From the NCBI GenBank assembly GCA_964565775.1, contig CAZMGB010000012.1, forward strand, positions 51,986 to 115,985: a DNA stretch of 64,000 bases, read 5' to 3'. Positions within the stretch are counted from its first letter, which is position 1, and every line of letters starts with the position of its first letter. The DNA is from CAZMGB01 sp964565775 (lineage in GTDB: Bacteria > Chloroflexota > Dehalococcoidia > DSTF01 > JALHUB01). The notes under the pieces are model-generated. The model was not told where the DNA came from, searched no databases, and saw only the letters and a list, made by a program, of their open reading frames with translations. Below are positions 38,345 through 48,654 of this stretch, piece by piece. The translations under genes and the position numbers were made by a program.

Positions 38345-40720
38345 ATGAACAGGAAGATCCATCTACTGGTCCTGCGCGACGTCCTGGCCCGGCGCTACCA
38401 GTTCGGCGCCCTCATGGTCATCGTCGGGCTGGGGATCGCCGTCTACGTCTGTCTGGCGGTGGCATTCGGCAACATCAGCCGCTCCTACGACCGCACCTAC
38501 CGCGAGACCCACTTCGCCGACTTCACGGTGAAGGTGGGGGCGGCGCCCACTTCAGTGGTGGACAAGGTCCGCGGCCTGCCCAACGTGGAGTATGTCGAGG
38601 GCCGCCAGGTCGTCGACACGGGCCTCATCGCTCCAAACGGGCGGCTTGTCCAGGCACGACTTATCGGCCTGCCGACGGACCGCTACCCCTCGGTCAACGA
38701 TGTCGTCGTCGACTCTGGCCGCTACCTCCAGCCGGGCGACACGAACGCCGCGCTGCCGGTCCGGGCCTTCGCCGATTTCTACGGCCTCAAGAGCGGCGAC
38801 ACCCTCCAGGCATACGCGACGCAGGGCCTGCAAACCCTGTCGGTCGTAGGCGTCGTCTCCAGCCCCGAGTACCTTATCCTCGCCGCGAGCAAACAGGACA
38901 TCCTCGCCAGCCCGCGCCGCTTCGGCGTCTTCTTCCTGCCGGAGACGTACCTGGAGCAACTCTTCGAAAAGCAAGGACAGATCAACGAAGTGGCAGTGGT
39001 CGTGACAGACGAGAGCCACCGGGAGGAGACGATCTCGGCCGTGACGGACGTCCTCGCGCCCTACAGCGTCAAGTCGACGACGCGCTCCGAGGATCAGCCG
39101 AGCAAGGCCGCCACCCAGCTCGACCTGGAGGGCGGAAGGGAGTTCGCGACACTGCTGCCCGCCCTGATCCTGGCGGTGGGCGCCTTCGCTATCTACATCG
39201 CCATGAGCCGCATGGTGCGGGCCCAGCGGACGATCATCGGGCTGTTCCGGGCGGTCGGCTACGGGACGGCTGCCGTCATCAGCCACTTCTTGCTCATCGC
39301 CGCCGCAGTGGCGGTCACAGGCGCAGGGGCCGGCATCGTTTTGGGATACGGCCTCTCCTTCGTGCTCACCAGCGCCTACGCATCGGCGCTCAAGATCCCG
39401 CTCGTCACGAACGAGTTCCAGCCGCTCCCGATTGTCGTGAGCGTGGTCGTGAGCCTCCTGGTGTCGCTGGTGGCGGCCGCCGTCCCGGCGTGGTCGGCCG
39501 CCCGCCTCCTGCCCGCTCCGGCGATGCGGCCGTCGCCGGAAGTCGCCCTGACCAGGGGCTCCGTGCCCCTATTCGAGCGCATCCTCGGGTTGGGCCGCAG
39601 GCCGCCGATGCTGCTGAGGCTCTCGCTTCGCAACGTCTGGCGGGCCCCCCGCCGTGCCCTCTACACCGTCGGCGCCATCAGCCTGGCGCTGGTGCTCTTG
39701 CTCGTCGGCTTCTCGACCTTCGACAGCATGAGCTTCACCTTCGACACGGCGTTCAAGGACATCAACCGCTGGGATGTCGCCGCCTCCTTCTCTTCGCCCC
39801 AGGGCGAGGAGCGAATGGCGGAGGCAGAGGCCATCCAGGGCGTGGCGGCAGTCGAGCCCTACTACATGGCGCCTGCCGAGCTCAAGAGCGGGTCTGAGGT
39901 CAGCAACGTCGAGCTGCTGGCCCTGTCACCGGACCAGCGCCTCCACCGCTTCGATCTGGAGGGAGGAGGGGACGCCAACGAACTCTTGAGTCGCGGCGGC
40001 ATCATTCTCCCCACCGGCGTCGCCGGCAAGCTCGGCGTGGACCGCGGCGACACGCTGGAGCTCACGGCGGACGGCAAGAGCACCTCGCTGGAGGTCGCGG
40101 GGATTAGCAAGGAGGCCGTGGGCGGCACGGCCTACGTGTCGATGGGTACGAAGGAGAAGCTCCTGGGCCTGCCGGCCGGCTTCAACGGCCTCTTCCTGAA
40201 GACGACGTCAACATCCGTGGACGAGTCGGTGCAGGCGGCACTCTACGAGATGCCGGGCGTCGAAGGGGCGCAGATCAAGCAGGAGATACGCAACGACTTG
40301 CGGGACGTTATGGGGCTCTTCAACGTCATGATCGGGTTCGTCGTTGTCTTCTGCCTGGTCATGGCCGCTGCCATCGTCTTCAACACGATGACCGTGAACG
40401 TCCTGGAGCGGGAGCGGGAGATCGCGACGATGCGCACACTGGGGTCGGGGCCAGCGTTCGTCGCATCGACGTTGATGTCGGAGGGAATAGCGCTGAGCCT
40501 GCTTTCCATCGCGCCCGGCCTCATCCTCGGCACGCTGGCATCGTCCTACCTGATGGCATCCTTCAACTCAGAGTTCTTCTCGATTCTCTTCCACGTCACC
40601 ACGCGGACCTACGTCATCGTGCCGCTGCTGGTGCTCGCAACAGCCCTCGCCTCCACCCTTCCTCCCATCCGCTACTGCAACCGCATGGACCTGGCGGAGG
40701 CGACGAAGGTCCTCACCTGA
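38345..40720 (+). CDS. FtsX-like ABC transporter permease (double FtsX domain)
   Basis: The 791-residue protein begins MNRKIHLLVLRDVLARRYQF, with a first transmembrane helix near residues 20-45. An extracytoplasmic MacB-like domain follows, then three helices near 285-410 (ALILAVGAFAIYIAMSRMV first). A second extracytoplasmic domain (about 440-650) and a C-terminal three-helix FtsX block (FNVMIGFVVVFCLVMAAAIV, then LEREREIATMRTLGSG) complete it. The duplicated FtsX layout fits exporters or lipoprotein-releasing systems that work by mechanotransmission. It partners with the ATPase 19 bp upstream. Confidence 0.9.
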   Translation: MNRKIHLLVLRDVLARRYQFGALMVIVGLGIAVYVCLAVAFGNISRSYDRTYRETHFADFTVKVGAAPTSVVDKVRGLPNVEYVEGRQVVDTGLIAPNGRLVQARLIGLPTDRYPSVNDVVVDSGRYLQPGDTNAALPVRAFADFYGLKSGDTLQAYATQGLQTLSVVGVVSSPEYLILAASKQDILASPRRFGVFFLPETYLEQLFEKQGQINEVAVVVTDESHREETISAVTDVLAPYSVKSTTRSEDQPSKAATQLDLEGGREFATLLPALILAVGAFAIYIAMSRMVRAQRTIIGLFRAVGYGTAAVISHFLLIAAAVAVTGAGAGIVLGYGLSFVLTSAYASALKIPLVTNEFQPLPIVVSVVVSLLVSLVAAAVPAWSAARLLPAPAMRPSPEVALTRGSVPLFERILGLGRRPPMLLRLSLRNVWRAPRRALYTVGAISLALVLLLVGFSTFDSMSFTFDTAFKDINRWDVAASFSSPQGEERMAEAEAIQGVAAVEPYYMAPAELKSGSEVSNVELLALSPDQRLHRFDLEGGGDANELLSRGGIILPTGVAGKLGVDRGDTLELTADGKSTSLEVAGISKEAVGGTAYVSMGTKEKLLGLPAGFNGLFLKTTSTSVDESVQAALYEMPGVEGAQIKQEIRNDLRDVMGLFNVMIGFVVVFCLVMAAAIVFNTMTVNVLEREREIATMRTLGSGPAFVASTLMSEGIALSLLSIAPGLILGTLASSYLMASFNSEFFSILFHVTTRTYVIVPLLVLATALASTLPPIRYCNRMDLAEATKVLT

Positions 40721-40766
40721 AGCCCAACGTATGCGCTCGCCGCGCCGGTCAGCGAACGTGGGCCAG

Positions 40767-41771
40767 CTAACCCCGGGCGCCCCGCATGAAGGCGGCCGTC
40801 TCCTCCGGCAGGGCAGTGTTGATGTAGATACCGGAGCCGATCTCGAAACCGGCGGCGGTGGTGAGGCGCGGCACGACCTCGATGTGCCAGAGGTAGTACT
40901 TGCTCTCCTCCTGATCGGTGGGGACGGAGTGGATCACGCAGTTGAAGTCGGGGTTGCCGAGCTTCTCGTAGATGCCGAGCAGCGTCGTTCGGAGCACGCG
41001 GGCAAGCTCCGCCAGCTCGTACGGCGGCACCTGACCGAATGACGGCCGGATCTGCTTGGGGAGAATGCAGGTCTCGAACGGCGAGCGAGAGGCGAAGGGA
41101 TGGAAGACCACGAAACCGTCCGTCTCCATGACCAACCTCTTGCGCTCGGCCAGCTCCCATTCGCAGATGTCGCAATAGAGGCACGTGCCCGTTCGGTCGT
41201 AGTGCTCCACGGCCACCTCGTACTTGCGGCGGAAGAGAGCGGGGGCGACAGGTGTCGCCACGATCTGCGAGTGAGGATGGGGCAGGGAGGTACCCGCCTC
41301 CCTGCCGTGGTTCTTGAAGATGACGATGTAGTTGATCCGCGGATCATCCCGCAGCTCCACGTAGCGCTGCTGGTACACCCTCAGGACAGCTTCGACCTCC
41401 TCATCGGCCATGACGGCGGGATGGCGGTTGTGGACAGGCGTATCGATGATGACCTCATGGATTCCGACGCCGTCCATCGCCACGTACATGCCTTCCCCCC
41501 GGCGCTCCAGGCTCCCCTCCGGCGCCAGGGCGGGGTAGCGGTTGGGTACGACGCGCACGGACCAGCGACCGGCCACTTCCCCCGGCCGCGTGTAGACGGC
41601 GGTTTCGGGGGGCGTCATCGCCTCGTTCCCCGGGCAGAACGGGCAGTCCGGGTCGTACTCCGGAGCCGACAGAGGCGACGGCTCGCGGACGAAGTAGTGG
41701 GGGCGCCGCGCCCTCGTCGACGCGATGATCACCCACTCTTTGGTCGTCGGGTCCTGGCGGAGCTCTGACAT
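40767..41771 (-). CDS. galT: Galactose-1-phosphate uridylyltransferase
   Basis: GalT exchanges galactose 1-phosphate with UDP-glucose. The 334-residue HIT-superfamily protein has the zinc motif DCPFCPGNE, the nucleophile motif TSLPHPHSQIVATP (the second His of HPH is the uridylylated residue), and FKNHGREAG. A second zinc-site region (YCDICEWELAERKR) and WHIEVVPRLT near the C-terminus are also present. It could instead act on other nucleotide sugars. The gene is convergent with the ABC permease gene. Confidence 0.92.
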   Translation of the reverse strand: MSELRQDPTTKEWVIIASTRARRPHYFVREPSPLSAPEYDPDCPFCPGNEAMTPPETAVYTRPGEVAGRWSVRVVPNRYPALAPEGSLERRGEGMYVAMDGVGIHEVIIDTPVHNRHPAVMADEEVEAVLRVYQQRYVELRDDPRINYIVIFKNHGREAGTSLPHPHSQIVATPVAPALFRRKYEVAVEHYDRTGTCLYCDICEWELAERKRLVMETDGFVVFHPFASRSPFETCILPKQIRPSFGQVPPYELAELARVLRTTLLGIYEKLGNPDFNCVIHSVPTDQEESKYYLWHIEVVPRLTTAAGFEIGSGIYINTALPEETAAFMRGARG

Positions 41772-42063
41772 CAGCAGACCTCCTCAGAGGCTCGCGAGGG
41801 GCGGCGGCCCTGTCTCCTCCACGACCTCGCGTCCCCCGATGGGCGCACGGCGGTCGATCGACACCGCACCCACGTCAACATGATCCAGCACTGTCAGCCA
41901 CGCCCCTTCTCCGAGCGCGTTCGAGATTCCTGCTCTCGCGCTACTATGTTACTATGCCGTCGGGTTACTGGCAGCGCGGTCCGACGGGGAGGGGACGCGG
42001 CAAGGGCGACGCATCTCCCACGAAGGTCGGCGGCGGTTACGCGACCATAGTCAAGGAGTCGGA
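41772..42063. other. Divergent intergenic region between galT and an alcohol dehydrogenase
   Basis: The stretch of about 290 bp separates two divergent genes. A possible weak promoter for the plus-strand gene is TTCGAG (41920-41925) with TACTAT (41942-41947), spacing 16. No hairpin family member was seen. Confidence 0.35.
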
Positions 42064-43098
42064 ATGAAGGCAGTAGTGTACAAGGCGCCGGGCAAGGTGG
42101 AGGTGGTGGAGAAGCCGAAGGCGAAGATCGAGCAGGCCACCGACGCTGTCGTCCGGGTGACGACGGCGTCGATATGCGGCTCCGACCTGCACATCTATCA
42201 CGGGTTGCTGAGCGCTGTGGAGGGACTAACCGTCGGACACGAGTTCGTCGGCGTCGTCGACGAGCTGGGGGACGGGGTGCAGGGCTTCGAGGTGGGCGAG
42301 CGGGTCATGGTGCAGGCGGGCTTCTCCTGCGGCGTCTGCGAGAGCTGCAAGAACCAGTTGCCGGGCTGCCCCAACGGCGGCATCTTTGGATTCTCAGGCC
42401 CCATGGGCACGATCCAGGGAGGGCAGGCGGAGTATGTCCGCGTACCGTTCGCTCAGCGCATCATGCACAAGCTCCCGGAGCACGTCGCCGACGAGGCCGC
42501 CATCTTCCTCACGGACAGCATGGTAACAGGCTACACGGCGGCTCAATGGGGCGCGATCCTCCCCGGCGACACCGTCGCCGTGTTCGGCTGCGGTACGATC
42601 GGGCTCTGCGCCCAGCTCTGCGCCAGGCTGTTCGGGGCCTCCCGCATCTTCGCGGTCGACCTCACCCCCTACCGGCTGGAGGTGGCGCGCAAGATCGGCA
42701 GCATACCGATAGACGCCTCCAGCGAGGACCCGGCGACGAGGCTGCGCGGGGAGACCGGCCTCATGGGCGTCGACGTGGCCATCGAGGCGGTGGGCGCCCG
42801 CGCGGCCCTGGAGGCGGCGTTCGCCAGCGTGCGATTCCTGGGAAGGGTCTCGGTGGTGGGTGTTCTGAGCGAGCCCGTGAGCCTGCCCTACCCCCTCTTC
42901 TCCGTCTCCAACGTCACCATCCGCAGCGGCCTGGCCGACATCCAGAACCTGCCCCGGGTCATGGCTCTGGTCGAGTCCGGGTCCCTCGACCCGGAGTTCC
43001 TGATCAGCCACACCCTTCCCCTCACGGAGGCGCCCCGCGCCTATGAGCTCTTCGACCGCAAGGAGGAGAACGCCCTCAAGATACTGCTCAAGCCGTAG
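42064..43098 (+). CDS. Zinc-dependent MDR-family alcohol dehydrogenase
   Basis: The 344-residue protein has the catalytic zinc site in SICGSDLHIYHG and VGHEFVGVVDELGDGV. A structural-zinc lobe is in GFSCGVCESCKNQLPGCP. The Rossmann region is VAVFGCGTIGLCAQLCARLF, with FAVDLTPYRLEVA. It resembles the formaldehyde/threonine/sorbitol dehydrogenase group. It is followed by the malic enzyme gene with a 140-bp gap and its own promoter. The substrate is not predictable; it is distinct from the dehydrogenase at 16124. Confidence 0.88.
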   Translation: MKAVVYKAPGKVEVVEKPKAKIEQATDAVVRVTTASICGSDLHIYHGLLSAVEGLTVGHEFVGVVDELGDGVQGFEVGERVMVQAGFSCGVCESCKNQLPGCPNGGIFGFSGPMGTIQGGQAEYVRVPFAQRIMHKLPEHVADEAAIFLTDSMVTGYTAAQWGAILPGDTVAVFGCGTIGLCAQLCARLFGASRIFAVDLTPYRLEVARKIGSIPIDASSEDPATRLRGETGLMGVDVAIEAVGARAALEAAFASVRFLGRVSVVGVLSEPVSLPYPLFSVSNVTIRSGLADIQNLPRVMALVESGSLDPEFLISHTLPLTEAPRAYELFDRKEENALKILLKP

Positions 43099-43160
43099 CA
43101 GCAGCCGGTCCTTCGTCGCCCCGACAAGTGAAATTGGCCACGAAGTTGGCCCGGGGGAGC

Positions 43161-43188
43161 TTACTTAAGAGCCCTGTGACCGTATAAT
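43161..43188 (+). promoter_or_regulatory. Promoter of the malic enzyme gene
   Basis: A perfect TATAAT (43183-43188) is preceded by TTACTT (43161-43166) at 16-bp spacing. It lies 50 bp before the malic enzyme start. Confidence 0.55.
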
Positions 43189-43239
43189 AGAGCCGGTCGA
43201 TAATAGCCGAGCGCCCCTATCGAAAGGAGACGGGATGTC

Positions 43240-44697
<1,458 letters not shown>

Positions 44698-44723
44698 CCG
44701 CCGCGGCTCCGGTTCACAGCGAT

Positions 44724-44755
44724 CATAAGGGCCGACCTCAAGGTCGGCCCTTATG
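44724..44755. terminator. Strong hairpin terminator after the malic enzyme gene
   Basis: A perfect 15-bp stem, CATAAGGGCCGACCT, with a 2-nt loop spans 44724-44755. There is no clear T-run, so it is either a Rho-independent terminator without a strong tail or an mRNA-stabilising structure. Confidence 0.6.
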
Positions 44756-44828
44756 TCTAGCGAGAACGCCGCAACTTGATGCTCTCGGTCCCGTACCTTA
44801 TCATGCCTCTCGCTGAAAGGAGCGCGAA

Positions 44829-46016
44829 ATGGCGCGTCCCCTGGAAGGCATCAGGGTCCTCGACTTCACCATGTTTCAGCAGGGACCCCAGGCCACCCTG
44901 GTGCTGGCCGACATGGGCGCCGACGTTCTCAAGGTCGAGTCGCCCGTCTTCGGCGACCTTGGCCGCCACATGGCGCAGCACGGGCCCGATAACTTCAGCT
45001 CCTACTTCCTGGCCCACAATCGCGGCAAGAAGAGCATCACGATCCATCTCAAGACGGAGGAGGGGCAGAAGATAGTGCGCCGGCTGATCGAGCGTACCGA
45101 CGTGTTCGCCCACAACGCGCGGCCCGGCGTCATGGAGCGGCTGGGCCTGGCGTACGAGAACGTCAGGGCCATCAACCCCGCGATCATCTACGCCGAGGCG
45201 TCGGGATGGGGAAGCAAGGGGCCGAAGGCGTACCACCCTGCCTTCGACGTGGCCGCCCAGGCGCGTTCGGGCCTGATCGGCGTGACGGGCGAGCCCGACG
45301 GCTTCCCCCTACCCGCCGGCGCCGCCGTCGCCGACTACGCCGGTGCCATGAACCTGGCTCTCGGCATCATCGCCGCCCTCCTGGTCCGGGAGCGCACCGG
45401 TATCGGCCAGCGGATCGAGTCCTCGCTTCTGGGTGCCGCGGTAGCAATGCAGGCGTGGGAGATCCAGACCTACTTGCTCGGAGGGCAGTGGCGAAAGGCC
45501 GGCCGCGGTCACCCCTACCTGCCCACCATCTGGCGCGTCTTCAAGACCGCCGACGCCTACGCCGTCGTGGGCGGAATGCCCGAGAATCGCTGGCCCGCCT
45601 TCTGCCGCGCCCTCGGCATGCCGGAGCTCGAGACCGACCCCCGCTTCGAGAACTTCTTCGCCCGCCGCGACCACCTCGACGAACTCTACGCCATCCTGGA
45701 CCGCGTCTTTCTCCAGCGCACCACAGCGGAGTGGATGAAGGTCCTGGAGCCCGCCGATATGATCTGCGCACCCGTCGCCACCTACGCCGATGTCGTGACC
45801 GACCCGCAGGTGCTGGAGAACGAATACGTCCTCACCGTGGAGCACCCAAACAGGGGCCCAATGCAGGTGGTGGGCTCTCCCCTCCGCTTCAGCGAGACCG
45901 AGATCGAGATCGCGGCAGCCGCTCCCGAGCAGGGCCAGCACACCGAGGAGACGCTCCTAGAGCTTGGCTACACGTGGGAGGAGATCGCCGCCCTGCGAGA
46001 GAAGGGAGCGATTTAG
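44829..46016 (+). CDS. CaiB/BaiF-family (class III) CoA-transferase
   Basis: The 395-residue protein begins PLEGIRVLDFTMFQQGPQAT, typical of the formyl-CoA transferase fold. It has GADVLKVESPVFGDL, then FLAHNRGKKSITIHLKTEEG, and ERLGLAYENVRAINPAIIYA. The nucleophilic Asp is in YHPAFDVAAQARSGLIGVTG. The family moves CoA between carboxylic acids such as oxalate, succinate, carnitine or aromatic acids. The substrate is not evident, but the neighbouring SDR and enoyl-CoA hydratase suggest acid degradation. A GAAAGGAGC ribosome site precedes the ATG. Confidence 0.93.
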   Translation: MARPLEGIRVLDFTMFQQGPQATLVLADMGADVLKVESPVFGDLGRHMAQHGPDNFSSYFLAHNRGKKSITIHLKTEEGQKIVRRLIERTDVFAHNARPGVMERLGLAYENVRAINPAIIYAEASGWGSKGPKAYHPAFDVAAQARSGLIGVTGEPDGFPLPAGAAVADYAGAMNLALGIIAALLVRERTGIGQRIESSLLGAAVAMQAWEIQTYLLGGQWRKAGRGHPYLPTIWRVFKTADAYAVVGGMPENRWPAFCRALGMPELETDPRFENFFARRDHLDELYAILDRVFLQRTTAEWMKVLEPADMICAPVATYADVVTDPQVLENEYVLTVEHPNRGPMQVVGSPLRFSETEIEIAAAAPEQGQHTEETLLELGYTWEEIAALREKGAI

Positions 46017-46053
46017 AGGCTGGAAGCTGGAAGTTGGAGGTTGAAGGTGGGGC

Positions 46054-46076
46054 GTAGCGGAAGGCTTCAGCCTTCC
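46054..46076. repeat. REP-like hairpin, GGAAGGC stem
   Basis: GTAG (46054-46057) is followed by GGAAGGC with a TTCA loop and the complementary GCCTTCC, ending 46076. It lies after the CoA-transferase gene in purine-rich sequence. Confidence 0.7.
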
Positions 46077-46112
46077 AGGGGCGGCGCGGCAGTTGGAGGC
46101 CAGAAGCGGAGT

Positions 46113-46165
46113 GTAGCGGAAGGCTTCTCCGCCAGAGGCGGATGCGCCTTTGGCGCAAGCCTTCC
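46113..46165. repeat. Composite REP element: outer stem with two inner hairpins
   Basis: The GTAG foot (46113-46116) is followed by outer stem GGAAGGCTT (46118-46126), pairing with AAGCCTTCC (46157-46165). Inside are CCGCC/GGCGG (46129-46141) and GCGCC/GGCGC (46144-46156). It is nearly identical to 52389-52441. A truncated further copy begins at 46196. Confidence 0.76.
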
Positions 46166-46259
46166 AGGGGCGGGGCGGTAGTTGGAGGCCTGAACGTAGC
46201 GGAAGGCTTCAACGCTGGAATCATAGAACGTTGGAACCATTGAACCTGGGAGGTAGATC

Positions 46260-47051
46260 GTGGAACTGAAAGACACCGTCGCCATCGTCACCGGGGGAGC
46301 GCGCGGTATCGGGCGCGCAGTAGCACTATCGCTGGCACAGGAGGGCGCCAACATCGTCGTAGCCGATCTGGGCCAGAGAGCGGAGATCGCGGCCGACATG
46401 GCGGTCACGGCCCGCGAGGTCGAGCAGGCTGGCTCGGAGGCCCTGATGGTCAACGTCGACGTCCGCGACGCATCGCAGGTCGCCGACATGGTGAGCAAGA
46501 CACTGGAGCGGTTCGGCCGGATCGATATCCTCGTGAACAACGCCGGCGTCGTTGGGGTGGCGCCGGTCGCGGCCATGGAGGAGGCGGAGTGGGACAGGGT
46601 GCTGGAGACGAACCTCAAGGGGACCTTTCTCTGCTCCAAGGCGGTCGTGCCCCACATGACGGAGCGCAAGAGCGGCCGCATCATCAACATGTCCTCTCAA
46701 GCAGGCAAGCGCGGCTACGGCTTCATGTCCCACTACTGCTCCTCCAAGTTCGGCATTATCGGCTTTACTCAGGCGCTGGCCCACGAAACGGGGCCGTCGA
46801 ACGTCACCGTCAACGCCGTCTGCCCCGGTGAGGTCGACACGGCCATGTGGCAGCAGACGCTTAGCCCCGCCCTGGCGGCGGCCAGCGGTACGACGCCGAA
46901 GGAGGCGTGGGACGAGTGGAACAGGACGCAGGTGCCGCTGGGCCGGCCCCAGACGGCGGAGGACATCGGTCAGGCCGTGGTCTTCCTCTGCAAGGCCGAC
47001 AACATCACGGGCGAGTCGATCAACGTCACCGGCGGCAGCGTGATGGCGTAG
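46260..47051 (+). CDS. Short-chain dehydrogenase/reductase (FabG-like)
   Basis: The 263-residue SDR has the NAD(P) motif VTGGARGIGRAVALSLAQEG, ILVNNAGVVG, and the catalytic Ser in IINMSSQAGKRG. Tyr and Lys are in SHYCSSKFGIIG, and TVNAVCPGEVDTAM follows. It should reduce or oxidise a hydroxy- or oxoacyl compound. The start is a GTG at 46260, with GGGAGG upstream. Repeats separate it from the CoA-transferase gene, and a repeat array follows it. A link to those genes is contextual only. Confidence 0.92.
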   Translation: MELKDTVAIVTGGARGIGRAVALSLAQEGANIVVADLGQRAEIAADMAVTAREVEQAGSEALMVNVDVRDASQVADMVSKTLERFGRIDILVNNAGVVGVAPVAAMEEAEWDRVLETNLKGTFLCSKAVVPHMTERKSGRIINMSSQAGKRGYGFMSHYCSSKFGIIGFTQALAHETGPSNVTVNAVCPGEVDTAMWQQTLSPALAAASGTTPKEAWDEWNRTQVPLGRPQTAEDIGQAVVFLCKADNITGESINVTGGSVMA

Positions 47052-47083
47052 AGGAGCCTCGATCGACGCTCAGAGGCCGGGAC

Positions 47084-47600
47084 GTAACGGACGGCTTCAG
47101 CCTTCCAGGGGTGGGCCGGCGTCTGGAAATGGGAAGTGGGATGTGGGATGTGGGATGTGGGGCGTAGCGGAAGGCTTTAGCCTTCCAGGGGTGGGCCGGC
47201 GTTTGGAANNNNNNNNNNNNNNNNNNNNNNNNNNNNNNNNNNNNNNNNNNNNNNNNNNNNNNNNNNNNNNNNNNNNNNNNNNNNNNNNNNNNNNNNNNNN
47301 NNNNNNNNGGCGTAGCGGAAGGCTTTAGCCTTCCAGGGGTGGGCCGGCGTTTGGAAATGGGAAATGGGATGTGGAAGGTTGGGCGTAGCGGAAGGCTTCA
47401 GCCTTCCAGGGGTGGGCCTGAAGTTGGAAGTTGGAGGACGGAAGTCGATGTGGGGCGTAGCGGAAGGCTTTAGCCTTCCAGGGGTGGGCCGGCGTTTGGA
47501 AATGGGAAGTTGGATGTGAGAAGTGGGAGGTGGGGCGTAGCGGAAGGCTTCAGCCTTCCAGGGGTGGGGTGGCGGTTGCGCTTCAGCCTTCCGGGGGTCG
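47084..47600. repeat. Array of REP-like hairpins flanking an assembly gap
   Basis: Repeated GTAG(CGGAAGGC)-type hairpins begin at 47084 (GTAA variant), 47164, 47312, 47385, 47457 and 47537, with a partial copy at 47581. They are spaced by about 70-90 bp of conserved purine-rich filler such as TTGGAAATGGGAA and GTGGGCCGGCG. Each hairpin is usually followed by CAGGGG. The true copy number is unknown because of the gap. The region lies between the convergent SDR and pncC genes. Confidence 0.82.
47209..47308. other. Scaffold gap (100 N)
   Basis: Exactly 100 N replace unresolved sequence inside the hairpin array, a conventional placeholder length. The real distance is unknown. Confidence 0.99.
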
Positions 47601-47614
47601 GCACAGGTCGACGC

Positions 47615-48106
47615 CTAGCTGGATGTGAGGAGATGGCGGCGTAGCATTTCCAGGGCCGCCGTGGCCGACTGCCCCTTGTTCTGCTCCCGCTCCCCTGTCC
47701 AGACGTGCCTCTCGCATGTCGCAAAGTCGCCCGGCCCGGCCACCGCCACATACGTCAGGCCAACAGGCTTATCGTCGCTGCCGCCCGTCGGCCCGGCGAT
47801 GCCCGTGACGGCGAGGCCGAAGTCCGCGTCGATGAGGCGGCGGACGCCCCTGGCCATTGCCAGGGTGACGCCCTCGCAGACGGCGCCCTCCTTCGCCAGC
47901 AACTCCTCCGGAACTCCGAGGACACCCGCCTTGACGTCGTTATGGTAGGCGACGACGCCGCCCCGGAAGCAGGCAGAGCTGCCCGAGACGTTGGTGAGCC
48001 TGTGGCCGATGAGTCCGCCCGTGCAGGACTCGGCGACGGCCAGCGTCAGACCCCGTTCGCTGAGGACACGGATGAGGTCAGCCTCGAGGGATGGCCGGGC
48101 GGTCAC
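47615..48106 (-). CDS. pncC: CinA C-terminal domain / nicotinamide-nucleotide amidase
   Basis: The enzyme deamidates NMN to nicotinate mononucleotide in pyridine nucleotide recycling. The 163-residue stand-alone CinA C-terminal domain has LTLAVAESCTGGLIGHRLTN (catalytic Ser/Thr region), FRGGVVAYHNDVKAGVLGVP, and GLAVTGIAGPTGGSDDKPVG. The competence-protein N-terminal MoaB-like domain is missing, as in E. coli PncC. It starts with GTG at 48106. The stop is directly adjacent to the repeat array. Confidence 0.93.
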   Translation of the reverse strand: MTARPSLEADLIRVLSERGLTLAVAESCTGGLIGHRLTNVSGSSACFRGGVVAYHNDVKAGVLGVPEELLAKEGAVCEGVTLAMARGVRRLIDADFGLAVTGIAGPTGGSDDKPVGLTYVAVAGPGDFATCERHVWTGEREQNKGQSATAALEMLRRHLLTSS

Positions 48107-48115
48107 GGTGGCAAC

Positions 48116-48631
48116 CTAGGTGGCCGGATAGCGGGAATCGCTCTTGATCTTGTCGATCTGCTGCGCATGGTCGAGGGCATGCACCCGGACGAAGACCAGC
48201 CACTGCATGCAGTTGAACTCGCCGAAGGCCGGGTGCGCGAACGTGGCCGAGAGGTCCGGCTCCGCGGGCAAGCCCTCGATGGACTGGTGGACGGCGGCCC
48301 AGGCGTCGGCCATCCGCTCCCGCAGCGCAGCCAGAGAAACAGGGGCTCCGGGGCCCTCACTGGTGAGCGGGGCCATCTCACCTCGCGCCAGCGCCGCAAT
48401 CACACGGGCGGAGAAGGCTGTGACACTCGATATGTGGCTCAGCACCTCGACGACAGACCACTCGTCGGCGGCCGGCTTGAAACGCGCCTGCTCCTCGCTC
48501 ACGCCCGCCAGGCGCTCGTCGAATTCGCCGACGGTGCGCTCGATGAGCTGTCGCACCTCCCCCGGCCCCTTCGTGGCCTGATGATCGATGTAGGAGCGCA
48601 CCCTCTGGACGACATCTTCCGGAGTGACCAC
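48116..48631 (-). CDS. DinB-family four-helix protein
   Basis: The 171-residue protein matches DinB/YfiT metal-dependent enzymes: KPAADEWSVVEVLSHISSVT (first His ligand) and the C-terminal VRVHALDHAQQIDKIK, which holds two further His residues. Many DinB relatives are thiol S-transferases (bacillithiol or mycothiol) or hydrolases, but most are uncharacterised. It starts with GTG at 48631 and lies 9 bp upstream of pncC. Confidence 0.8.
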   Translation of the reverse strand: MVTPEDVVQRVRSYIDHQATKGPGEVRQLIERTVGEFDERLAGVSEEQARFKPAADEWSVVEVLSHISSVTAFSARVIAALARGEMAPLTSEGPGAPVSLAALRERMADAWAAVHQSIEGLPAEPDLSATFAHPAFGEFNCMQWLVFVRVHALDHAQQIDKIKSDSRYPAT

Positions 48632-48654
48632 GCGACGTCCTCTCCAGGTCAGGC

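Noticed and set aside
47084..47600. Possible CRISPR array
   Set aside because: The repeated unit is a hairpin with conserved filler. There are no unique spacers of equal length, and no cas genes are in the window.
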